Positions 15,339 to 27,200 of a stretch of 64,000 nucleotides of DNA are shown piece by piece. Made by a program: the position numbers and the translations under genes. The notes under the pieces are model-generated. The model saw only the letters and a list, made by a program, of their open reading frames with translations. It ran no database searches and had not been told where the DNA came from. Numbering within the stretch: position 1 is the stretch's first letter; each line of letters starts with the position of its first letter. The DNA comes from Pagrus major (lineage: Eukaryota; Chordata; Actinopteri; Spariformes; Sparidae): the NCBI RefSeq assembly GCF_040436345.1, contig NC_133223.1:18329113-18393112 (forward strand). Reading direction: 5' to 3'.

Positions 15339-18300
15339 CTAAACAGTGACAACACAAACACATCCGTGGGATCTGGCCGGGCTGGGCAGAGTCCCCACAA
15401 TCTCCCAAGAGTCCAGCTGAGGGTCGTATTTCTCAATGCTCTGCAGATAAGTCCCCTTTGAGTAGGAATATCCTCCTGCTACATAAATACAACCGTTTAT
15501 TACCACAGCCCCACACTCCATCCTCCTCTCCTTCAACACTGATATAGGCCTCCATTCGTCTCTCTCCATGTTGTAGCAGTCGGCGATGGTCGTCTGTCCG
15601 CCCACCAAATACAGCATGTGGTCCAGAGAAACAGAACACAGCCCGTACTCTGAAAACAGGATTTCAAATTAGAATACAGCACGTTCAGCATATTCTTATT
15701 CCTATCTCTTCTTCTTCGTCTTATACCTGGGTGGGGAGTCATTGTGATGATGCTCCACTCGTTGACATCTGGCCTGTAGACTTGGATTTTCTCGTAAGTG
15801 CAGTTTCCTCGGTACCCGTAGTGACCTCCGCTCACATAGATTTTATCTCCCATTACACAGGCTGTGGCATTTCCTACACCTTTAAAGGAAACAGAGGTAA
15901 TCATTTGATCAGTCACTCATGTCGATAATGATTTACACCTGCATTGAACATATAGTGGCAGAGCGACAAGCTGTAAACACAACAGTTCCTGCTTTATGTT
16001 TAAAGAGACACCCCTCATGTGTCGTGTTTTGCTTTAGATTTCCTGTCTTTGCATTCTTCACGTCTTTTTTCTTGTTGTCACTTCGTCTGTTCCCTTAACC
16101 TGCATTTACTGCTTGTGTTACTTGTGACATCCCGGTTGTGACATGTTGCTCTTATTTGCCAGCCTTTTTGTTCACTGGATTTCAGCATTAAAGGTGCACT
16201 ATGTAGTTTTGGAGAGGAAAGTTTGATCTGAAGAGAAAGATCTTCATTGACTGATTTTGTATTATTACCTCATTAATATTGTAAATATTAAAATTCTGAG
16301 CTAAAATGCTCCATAGATCTGAGCTTTCACATACAAGTGGTCATGTGACCCTGTGTTAATATGAAATGTTGACTGGTGCAGCTTTAAGTTGTAAATAAAA
16401 AATATTGTTTTTAACCCATTTCGAGAACTTCCCACAGTTTCTTTCAGGGGTTTTCAACAATATTTGCATTCTGGACATGATCCAGCTGTCATGACAACTG
16501 AGCTGACTCCACAACCACTGAGCTCAGAACGAAAACCAGTAAGTGGACCTCGTCTTGAAGGGATACTGTGCAGGGCTCGTCAGTTGGTGGCTGTTTGCAA
16601 ACACAGCATTCAAAGGTGAAAGACAGAGCAGTTGATGGTTGAGTTTCATTCTCAGGCCATCAAATACGGACGCTTTGCTCAGGTGAAAGTGTCGGTATTT
16701 GAGGACCTGGAAATGAGACTCAACAATCAACTATCTTTCTCCAGAATCATGGACACCCAGAAGTGTCCTGAACACAGCAAAATATGATGTAAATACAGAC
16801 AGAGAGCAGGTTCTCTGCAGACACAGTTGAGGTTCATAGTTCATTCTTGATCTTGGAAACACCTGTTAAGACCACAAGTTGCTTTTAGAAGCTGTTTGGG
16901 AGCTTTCCATCAAATCATGATCTTTATCAGCAGATGGACGTATAAGAACAAGCGCTTAGTCCTTAAAGGGTAAGGTCACCCAAAAATGAAAATTCAGTCA
17001 TTATCTATTCAGTCCACAAAACATTTCTGGAGTTTCACAGCAAAACAGCGTTGCAGCATTCTCCTAAACAGCTGAAACAGATGTGGACTTGACTTTTTTC
17101 TTTTTTTTTTTTAAATCTTCAAACAAGTCCCAACAAGTTAGGAGAATGCTGCAATGCTATTTTTCTGTGAAGCTCCAGAAAGGTTTTGTGGACTAAAAAA
17201 CTCCACTTGACTTTCCATTTTTTGGGTGGACTTGGGTGTAACATAATTGAAAGCTCCAGAAAAGCTACCAAACTGACCCTGTAGTGAGACTTTTTTCTCA
17301 ACATAAACATCAAGGAACACATCACTTCATATCTGAGTTTGCATCATGTATGTGTTTGTGTTTGAATGTATGTCGGTTTTTGTGTTTGTTTGTAGGTACG
17401 TATGTATGGATGGGTTTTGACTTGTGCACTTATTATTGCGCATTAAAGTTATATTATTATTATTATTCATATTCTGTCTACCTTGTATCATTTTGGCCAC
17501 AGGGAACCACTTCTTTTTCAAAGGATCATAAAACTCTGTCTCCTGCTCTGGAGCTCCTCCTCTGTAGCCTCCGATGGCATAAATACACCCATGCAGAGCC
17601 ACGGAGCAGTGATAGTATCTAGCTGTGATCATGGGGCAGCCCTCGGTCCATTCATCATAGTCACAGTTATACACTGACACCGTGTCCAGAGCCTCGACTG
17701 TGTTTGTCCTGTAACCACCGGTCACATAGATGTTTGCGCCCAGTAAACTGACGCTGTAGCTCTCTCTGGCAGGATCAGGCATGTCTTTCCCCTGCACCCA
17801 GGTGTTGCTGACAGGATCCCAGATGTGGACTTCACACAAAGGGTGCCAGTAGTATCCTCCGATGACATACATACTGGAGGACATTTTTCTGCTCACAGGC
17901 ATCTCCTTGCCATTAGACCTTAACGCCTGAAGGATCAGAGATTTAAACTTCCCTTCACTGTTCACTAAGCATTGTTTGTGCACCTCGAAAGCAGCCTTGA
18001 AGTAACTCTCATCCAGGTCTAAATGGATGGAGCGCAGCAAGTCTGCAGCATGCTGAACACGATTATCCGAGTCATGTGTTACCCATTTAACCACGGCTTC
18101 TATCAACACTTCATCCCTCTGCACAGAGAGGCTCAAAGCCAAAAGAGCTCCCATCTTCTCCTGATCCAGCTCCAGGAACTCCTCCTGCTGAAGGATCTCT
18201 GTGAACCTGCTCAGCATCACCCTGCGGGCCTCCCTCTCCAGACCTGGACACAGGTGCAGCTGGGCAAAGGCGTGCATCCCGAGGCAGTTATCCACATCCA

Positions 18301-18700
18301 GCAGGCGGATGAGAAACTCCTCACATGCCTGCTTGACAGAAACAAACTGGAGGAGATCCGCAGCCTCTAATAAACTCTGCACATTGCTCTCAGTGATGCA
18401 CACCTGAGCTGTGTACACATAGTTCACCAGGGCGCCCAGGACCCCGCAGTCCACCCCCCTCAGTTTGATCACACTGTTGGACCTCTCCCTCATGTCAGCT
18501 GTAAACATGACTTGGAAATAGGAGCTGCGGGCCGACAGCAGCGCCTTGTGGCAGCGGAACACCTGTCCGGAGTCGCCACATTGCAGGGACACGTCGGTGA
18601 ACAGGCCGCTGATGTAGAAGCGCCGGAGAGCATCCAGGAGCTCCGCTGCATGGTCACCATCACAGAAGTCGTGTGTGTAGATTTCTTGCTTGTGTGTCAT
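15339..18700 (-). CDS. klhl23: KLHL23, BTB-BACK-Kelch protein
   Basis: KLHL proteins are substrate adaptors for Cullin-3 ubiquitin ligases. KLHL23's own substrates are poorly known. Three coding exons (17482-18700, 15727-15879 and 15339-15649) encode 560 residues (human 558). The order is BTB (FTDVSLQCGDSGQVFRCHKA), BACK, then Kelch repeats marked by YVIGGYYWHPLCEVHIWDP, IYVTGGYRTNTVEALDTV, AIGGYRGGAPEQETEFYDP, YVSGGHYGYRGNC and YVAGGYSYSKGTYLQSIEKY. Identity to human KLHL23 is very high across the Kelch part. The start is MTHKQEI. An upstream in-frame ATG at 18742 is rejected because a pyrimidine tract and CAG acceptor stand just before the true start (18706-18708), so a 5' UTR intron lies there. 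PHOSPHO2, which adjoins KLHL23 in human, is absent. Confidence 0.97.
16188..16387. mobile_element. 200-bp MITE with TTAA ends
   Basis: TTAA stands at both ends. The termini TTAAAGGTGCACTATG (left) and GGTGCAGCTTTAA (right) are imperfect inverted complements. Size and ends fit a non-autonomous element of a TTAA-targeting group (piggyBac or Kolobok type). Confidence 0.6.
16963..17245. mobile_element. Palindromic MITE in klhl23 intron
   Basis: Two arms of about 57 bases (17011-17070 and 17138-17196) are near-perfect inverted complements, with CAGCATTCTCCTAA paired to TTAGGAGAATGCTG. The outer ends GTCACCCAAAAATGAAAATT and TTTTTTGGGTGGAC also pair. The left flank is TTAA. CACCCAAAAATGAAAATT ends are common on fish MITEs. 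Confidence 0.65.
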
Positions 18701-18704
18701 GGTG

Positions 18705-18960
18705 TCTGGAGGAAAAAAAAAAAGGCGTGGGGACATGTCCAATTACGCATTCGGCTGCAGCAAAATCGTGCTGTCACAGTCACATGTATTATTAATTGGA
18801 TTATTACGCAAATGATCCTTTATTATTCAGCCTTACCTCTCATCCTATGTCCATGAATGCCTCGTGTTGATCGACACTCCACACTGTCCTCTCTTCAAAA
18901 CACATGAGCCTCAATTTAGCTCACGCAGGACGGTCGCAGGCAGTCCTGTCCTATTTTGGT
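18705..18960 (-). promoter_or_regulatory. klhl23 5' UTR intron, leader exon and promoter
   Basis: On the minus strand a donor (GGTAAGG, GT at 18836-18837) pairs with the acceptor before the klhl23 ATG, giving a 5' UTR intron of about 130 bases. The leader exon would lie from 18838 upward. A pyrimidine-rich CTCCTCCTCC tract at about 18985-19010 lies further upstream. Confidence 0.5.
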
Positions 18961-21269
18961 ATTTGTGCGCAGCAGCGGCCACCCCTCCTCCTCCTCCTCC
19001 TCCTCTTCTCCTCTCCACTATAGCAAGTCCTCGACAAAACCAAGCCAACTCATTCAAGAGGAATCGCCGCTATTTTCCTTCCCAGAGTCTAAATATAACC
19101 ACCCAGCCGTCCACTTCAAGTCTCGTGATGCGTTGCGTTGACTGACTGCGCATTAGTGAAGCCAGCAGGCGCAGGAGCATCCCTCACACAGAATACAAAT
19201 CTGTATACAAATGAGCGTCGCGTTCACTGCAGCTCAAGGAGGAGAGGAAGAAGAAGGAGCCATCGTGCTGCTCTCCATTCATGTTTTCTCTCCCCCCCCC
19301 TCCATTCTTGTCGTTGCCATGGCATTTTGAACCCAGCTCCAGTGTGGCCAAGGCTTTACCTAATCCTAACAAGGATTACCAAGCACAGCGCACAATATTC
19401 ATTCCTGCGCAAGATCTGAGAGATGACTGCAAGAGCTGCTCTGCGCACAGGAGGGAAAAAAGTCTTGAAACACTATTAATAATATCAAAATCTATGGAAG
19501 CCCATTTCTGTCAATTAATGCTAAAAAAAATGCTGAAAATTTAGCTTTGATTCAAAAAACCTGAGCTAACTAGCTAACGACAGCTACAGTTAGCAGTTTC
19601 TCCAGTGATAACCACATTCGACATGCGGCCAATTCTTACATATTGCACCTTTATTTCCACATGATTTCTTTTATGCTCATTAATTTGGTCAGGTACATAT
19701 TTTAGCTCATCCATTTATATTTTGGTATTGATACGCAATTGGTTAGTCATGTATTTATAGGAAAGGTATAGCCCTATGTTACACAATTATTTTTTTATGA
19801 GATTTTCATTCCATTTTAATATTGTATATTGTTTTAACTCATTCAGATTTAGTTATTTAATGCAAAATGTACACTTAAAGATGCTTTCTCCTGACTTTTG
19901 ATTAGGTGAAATCACTGGAATACTTTTTCCTTCACACTGAAGCTAAAGTTATGTAAGTTTAAAAAAATAAAAAATAAACATTTAAATAAAGTTTTGGATG
20001 AGATTTTGTTTTTTTAACATGTGAAACTATGTTGGACATTACATAATGTAGGCAGCTGATGTTCTTTCCCCCTCTCTTTGTCTTCCATAGAACCAAGGAG
20101 GCCTTTAGCATGTACCAATGATTATGCTCAGTTTGTTAGTGGCTAAATCATTAAAAGGAACCCCTTACAAGGTGAACAGTGTATGATACAATGTACCTAT
20201 TGTTCACATTGTAAGCGGGGCCTTTATAATGCCTGGCGTTTAAATGATTTAGCCATTATAATTGGCTTAAGGCCTTTTAACATATTTCTTTCCAATACAT
20301 TTTCTTATATTCTTTTCTGGTTTTTGAAGTTCTCTTTTTCCAAGTTTTCCAAGTGCCCCGAAACAAATCGTGATCTCCTTTCCTTAACTTAATCCTTTAA
20401 AGTCACACAGTGAAAACTGGACTTAAGTATCAGTAAAATGTATTGTAATGTCAAAGAACATTCAAACTGAAGCATGACCGATCTAAGAAGGGCACGTGTG
20501 TACGCAGTATTTTGCTAATTGTTGATGTTGGTGGTCTATGTTGGATTACATCCTAGTTCTTCATACTGTTGTGTAGTTTTACTGGAGACAAGGTTGTGTA
20601 ATACCAGATTACATAATCTGATTACAAAAATAATGAACTATAATCAGACCAGAAGAAAATGTCTAATTGGATTATAGTTACATTGTAATGGATCACTTGA
20701 TTACATTTTTGGCTAGATCTTATATATGGCACATTTTCTTTTTTTAAACTGCATCCCACATCTTGAAAATATCTCTGGAACTCAAAGTACAAAATGCAAT
20801 ATTTTCAACATTTGATTTTGAGGTAACCCAAAAGTAATCAGGCCAGATTACACATTTTTGTTACCCAATGGATTAATTACAAAAAAATTCATGTAATTTG
20901 TATTCAGTAACTGACCAAACCCTGATGGAGAGAGTAAATTTAGTGAATTAAAATGCTTGTTCTTACAGTGTTTTTAGTAAGTGTACTTTATTTTACATCT
21001 CCACTGTAAAAAGGGTCAAACAACAAACTGAACAGCATACAACACTGAAATGTTTCATTCAGTTTTACTTCAACAAAGTGCATGTAAAGCATCTAAACAC
21101 TGGAATGTTATCAAAAGGCTTTATCTTTATCAAAAGTCTGAAGCTGCAAGGGTTCAACTACTAAACGAGTTGTTAGTTGTAAACACTAAGGACCAAGACT
21201 CGGATCGATTATGTTAGACACTCTTGGAGAATGTTGAGATTTTTTAGATAAGCTGCCAGCTGCTGTTCT
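18961..21269. other. klhl23-phgdh intergenic stretch
   Basis: This 2.3-kb region is upstream of klhl23 and downstream of phgdh. I see no gene. A broken repeat end (CTTACATATTGCACC, about 19635-19652) matches the right end of the 13998-14561 family. A GTAATC/GATTAC-rich piece at about 20600-20930 looks like another dispersed repeat. The part from 19660 to 20590 shows nothing recognisable. Confidence 0.5.
20600..20930. mobile_element. GTAATC-rich dispersed repeat
   Basis: The stretch repeats CAGATTACA/TGTAATC words in both orientations, at its ends and inside. Pieces of this type are frequent in fish genomes. Borders are approximate and no coding capacity is seen. Confidence 0.4.
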
Positions 21270-24200
21270 TTAAATGGTGAGCTGTGCTGCCTCCTTAACC
21301 AAAGGCTTCAAGGCACTGAGGTCACGCAGGGGAGAGGACAACCCCACACAGTACCACAGGTCTCCAGAGCGGTCTGCGGGAGCACTGAAAGACTCAATCT
21401 CCACTCCCTCTGTGGTCAGCAGTCCTGAACAGAGAACAATCGAAGAGAGAAAATAGGTGTGATTTTAGACAAAGGCATAACTCAACACCAACTTTCAGCC
21501 AAATGTAAAGCCACACAAAAAAGCTACAGGTCTTGCCTTGGTGACAGAATGCATGCTTTATTTTGACCAACAGTTACTGCAAAATTTCTCTCACCATTAC
21601 CAACTTGTGCCATGATTATCACCTATATACCGGGTCTGAATTACATTTTTGGCCAGTCACTAAACTTTTCCACCAGCTACTCAATTTTTTAGTCTGCCAC
21701 TCCTGAAGTCTATAGAATCATTAAGACTGAGTCACTTGTACCTGACTGCAGAAATATAGAAAATATCATGTCACCATGCAATCTTGATCCCCGAATTATC
21801 AAGAATTGCTTTAAACAATAAGCAATTTAACAAGAAAAACCCATTTTCCATGAAAGCAGGTGACCTGAAGTTTTAACTTGCCACCTGACAACATGTACCC
21901 TGCATTTGGCAGATGGCAGTTTCATTCCCTGCCTACATGTCCCCTTCAGTTGCTTAAAAGTCATCAATATCAACACAACAACATCACATCTGCCTGTTCC
22001 ACTGCTTCACTGAAGCTATATTCAAACATTGAGGAGGCTGAATATGAATAAGTAGACTTCAATTCAAGTTTCAAGAAAATGTGTTTGAAAAACATACAAA
22101 TATATATGCCAAACTTAAGGACATACATGCATATTAAACAAAAGTATGGGTCTAGAAGCCAAATTCCATAGTTGAGAACAGGTATTCTTCCTACAGTATC
22201 AATTTTCCATTTAGTGGTTTAACAAATAGTCTGGTGTATGGATGATAAGATATAATAATGGTTGAACTTTGATCTGTTTCAATTTGCCAACTTTGTCTCA
22301 AACTCGTGGAAAAGAAGGGGAGATGGATCTAACAATTTAACTAAATTACAAACTCTAAAAAAAGGCCTACTGACACTTTGGTTAGTGCCAAATTTGGTCT
22401 TTGACACACTGTGTGATGGATTTTTGCCACTTTATCTATGTAAAATTTTGAGGCTTGAAAGAGGTTTTGCATGTTTGATCTTGCTGATCCATTCAGAGTG
22501 TTTTAACACAAACACACTAGTTGTAACTATCAGTCACGGCCTTATTCTAACAAGCTTCTTACCAGCCACTGAAGACAGGAGCTGAGGGTTTGCGGAGGCC
22601 TTGAAGAACAGCAGGTTTCCAGTGAGAGACACCGGCTGTCTGAACACACTGTCACTCAGCTCCAGCAGGACAGGAACGCCACCCTGAAATGAACCACTGG
22701 CTTTGTAGCGGCAGCCACTGGCCTCGATCTCCACCTTACACACTCCGCTGGCTGCCCCATCAGATGCACAGTGGGTCTGGTTAACCTGAGGAGTCAGTTC
22801 CAATGTGTGAAAAGATTATTTTCCAAAAGAGACACACTCATCATTGTTATGTGCTGTTTATCAGAATGAGTTGTACTGTACCTTGATTCCAGACTCCTTG
22901 GCTAGGCTCAGCACATTGATCAGGTTCGGGCAACAGCCGGAATCATGATTCAGCAGTCCGACCAGTACTGATGAGGTCATGTAAGCAGCGGAGGACTTCA
23001 TGCAATCCCCTGGTTTGAAGGAAACAGAACAGGAAGTGAGACATTTCAAAGCAAAACTGCTGATTTTAGAACGTCTCTCTTTTATAATTCAATTTTGTTT
23101 TTATTTACTGGAGCAGTGCTGCATGCCATAGAGCAGACATAGTACAGGACATGTACACAGACAACCATCATGACATTAAATAAAACCTAGGAAGTGTGTC
23201 TTAATAATTAAATACAGCAGCTTGTGTACAACTTCATGGCTTCTATTAAACAGTGCTTGTTTCAAGTCACACCACCAGAGGGAGCTAAAACCCACCATTA
23301 CAATATTATCTTCCTATGATATGATCCCCCTCTTCAGGTCCCTGGTTACACACACAGGTTTGACCAGTAGTTTTACCTTGAGTAGTGATTTGAACATGGT
23401 TGATTGGTCTCTTAGAAGTAGTGCATGACTGCAACACAGAACCGACCGCTTCTCCGAGTTTGATCAGTTGGTGAGACTCCTGAGAGAATGTGCTCGCCAA
23501 AACCTGTGCGTTTACCTACAAAATGGAGAAGACATGGTGCCTTTGTGAACTGAATGTGATCACAAATTTCTAAAACGGATGCTTCACATCTCAACATCTC
23601 TGCCTGTGAGTTGTTGGTTGTTGTGTATTTTGTAATGCTGACACAGAACTTGGCTCACCTTAAATTAAAAAAAAAATGTGGCCATCCAAAACTGGTTATG
23701 TTGTCATTCCAGTAAAGCAAAGTTAAGTGAGCCTTCAGATCCAAATGTGAGTCTCAATCTCACTGCATAAAGCGTTGCATCTTGAGGTTCTGTTGCATAC
23801 CTCGGATTTAGAATTTATGCAACGCTTTTAACAGTTTGTACTTGCTTTTAAATACTTTCAAGGTGCCTAAATGAACACTTTGGAGACTCAAAGACTTTCT
23901 CATCAAATTTAAATTGTTACTATTGTTGCAAATGCAAAAAAAAAAGTTTACAGAATTCCTTTACACCCACAGCACTCAATGTATATTGTGACTTTGTTTA
24001 TTTTACCAGCTGTTCATACCAACTTTGATTGTATGTTTTGACCATGATTATTTAATGCTCACTAACTTTGACGCCAGGAGACAAACAAATATGACGTCTG
24101 GATTGTTTCATTTAATCATAAGATCATAAGATCATAAGGAGGAATGCTCAACAGTTATTTGTTTAAAAAGCCATAAGAACACTGAACAGAACTTACTGCT

Positions 24201-27200
24201 CCGACCAGCTTGTTGCCCTTCACCATGTCGACAATCTGCAGAGCAATGTCCTCCCCACAACGAGCCTGAGCCTCCTTTGTGCTGGCTCCCAGGTGAGGAC
24301 AGCTGATCACGTTAGGATGGTCGATCAATGGTCGGAACTTAGGAGGCTCCTACAGCCAAACATAAACACAAAGTAAAATATAGGCTACAGCCTCTCTTTT
24401 ATTAGACAGATAAGTGATTAAAGACACAATCTGATTCAAAAGACAGATTATTTGTGTAAGGTAATGCTCCACTAGTCTTGCCTCAACAAAGACGTCGAGC
24501 CCTGCTCCTCCACACTGTCCGGACTCCAGAGCTCTGAGGAGAGCAGCCTCGTCGATGATTCCCCCTCGTGCGCAGTTCACAACCTTTACTCCTTTCTTGC
24601 ATTTTGCAAATGTTTCATCATTAAGCAGACCTACGGCAAAAAAAAAGGGATTGAAAAAGAAATTCCATTATTTTAACGTACAATTTATGATGACTAGTTA
24701 CTCATGAGAAACTCGGTAAAACTCACCGACAGTAGAGGGCATTAGAGGAGTGTGGACAGTGATATAGTCACACTGGGGCCAAAGCTGCTCCAGAGACATC
24801 GGCTCCACCCCCCAGCTGGCCGCCACCTCAGGTGGAGTGATCGGATCGTAGCCGATAGTCTGAAAAGCATAAGATAAAAAAACCTCATATCTTTCCATGT
24901 TTGTTTCATCGATTAATTGATTTGCTGTAGAAACAGAGCCTGGCTGTCAAATCAGATATTCAGCATTTCCTTTGATTATTGTAATAGGTGTTGTTTTCTG
25001 CTTGATTACCTATAAAATAAATTAGTTAAAAATGTGCTAGTTGAGTAGTGAGGTGGCTCGCCACATCATTATCTGATTGGTTACACCACTGGTTTCCAGA
25101 TGGTATGCCGAGTCACACTGGCAAGTCCAGGTGTGCCATGGGATTTTGTTACAACTATACATTAATATTGCACTATACAAGAAGTAATGAATGAGTTTTA
25201 ATTTACTCTATCAGTAGTTTGTATCATTCATTTACCAATACAAAGGAAATTTTATACGAAAAAAATCCTTTAAAAACCTTCAAGGGAAACTTTTACTCAA
25301 GGGATATTATAGTGTGACGCATCAGAGGCCCCGATCACTTTCTTGTGTGACTGTCTGGTTTAAACACGTGTGTTGCTTCATTTATGTAATTTTACAAAGT
25401 TTCAGATGAATTCTTGAATCATTTTGTGAACAAATAAATGATAAATGTTTGTCAAATTGTATTTGGCATTTAGTAGATAAAAACAAACGGAGTGATTAGA
25501 TTAGATTAGATTGTTAAAGAGGCTATTATGCATGGATATGAATACAGGTGTGCCTTGAGATTTTGGCTCATCCTTTGCCTCAGGCACACAAAGTTTGAAG
25601 ATCACTCAGTTACACATCACCAATAGAGGCCTATCAACACTGAATAAACTGAATCTGTAAAGTGACTAAAGTAAAGTAATACAAATTTCAGTTATTATGC
25701 TCTTTGATCACCTCTTTGAGCATAAATCTCGTTACTTACCCTCATGCCAAACGACTGCATTCTGGAGGCGACTTCCTTTCCTATTCTTCCAAGTCCAACT
25801 ATTCCGAGTACCTTTCCATACAGCTCTGCACCCATGAACTGTAAAATTAGAAAATAAACAATGACCCAAAAACTGAACAGATCCACGTGTCATCTCTGAT
25901 TAGTGAAGACCAGCTGGACAATGGAGCCAACCATGCAACACTAATGGCTTTGTGTGCCCACTGCAAACACAGTCACTCAAACAGCACACAGGGGCAAACT
26001 AAACTCTCTGCTCACCTTCTTGCGATCCCAGTTGCCTTGCTTCATCGACATTGCAGCTTGAGGCACATTTCTAAAAACCAAATGATAAAATGACTACACT
26101 CACACTACTTCAGTACATTAAAAAAAGACTGAGCGTGTTCACAATTGCTCATAAAAACATGACTCGTCTTGCCTTGAGAGGCTCATCAGCAGGGCACAAG
26201 TCAGCTCAGCAGCACTGATCGTGTTACCGCTTGGTGTGCTGGAGAAAAAGGTTCACAGTTAATGGACAGTACGTTATATTGAAACAAAAATCTGTGCAAA
26301 CACTGGACACTTACTTCATGACAATAATACCCTTTTTGGTGGCAGCATCAACGTCCACATTGTCCACACCAGTCCCAGCTCTCCCGATGATTTTGAGATT
26401 GTCAGCAGCATTGATGACGTCAGCCGTTACCTTCGTTGCAGATCGAACCACAAGGCCATCGTAGTTCTAGGATGGAGAGAAAAGCATGCAGATTATCTCA
26501 CAATGGTTTGTTGTTAACCTACTCGAGGATAGATTACAAACCCGACAAAGTGACAAATTGCCCAGTGGCCCCAATTTAATGCAAAGTTTTAGGAATTTTT
26601 ACCACGACAGCAAAATCTAAACTGACATAATAAGAGTCTAAAACAATTATTATTACCTCATTTTGAGTCTCCTAGAGGAGAATATTGTCAAAAATGTAGT
26701 TTTAATACTTTGATTGTTTTAGTATAAGTGTACATGTTACATAGTGAAATAAATTTGTGTCTGCTCATGTAAGACATGTTAAGGCAAGCGTGTTGTCACG
26801 CCTTACCAGTTTGGTGCAGTTAAAAATAACTCATCGGCCCAAACTGGTCCGTTTGGGCCGATGAGAAAGCTCTCAACTCTGGTGCAGCATGAACAACCAA
26901 ACCAAATCTACCTGAAAAGGATGGTCTTGGTCCTCTTCTCGGCGGATTTTGTTGTGAAAGCAGACGGACTAACCCAAAAGCCTTTGTAATAGCAGATATG
27001 ATTTCAGCATAAATTCAATAGCTTATCTACAGCTGATCACAAACTGTTAACAAAGCTGTCTCCTGATGTGTGTCGCCTTATAAAGGCTATTTATACAAGA
27101 TAATTTAACCATGCTAATATTATGTATATGCATCAGAGTGTGGAGAAGTTCCAGCATATTATCAGAAAGTGAATAAACAGTAAAAAGTGATTAAACATAG

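Larger units (their letters stand above)
15880..17481 (-). other. klhl23 coding intron 1
   Basis: This 1.6-kb intron carries two separate short inverted-repeat elements (16188-16387 and 16963-17245) plus a TTA-type run near 17450-17468. No exon is seen. Confidence 0.6.

Noticed and set aside
18701-18742. N-terminal extension MDMSPRL of KLHL23
   Set aside because: The extension runs through a pyrimidine tract and CAG acceptor, so it is intron sequence.
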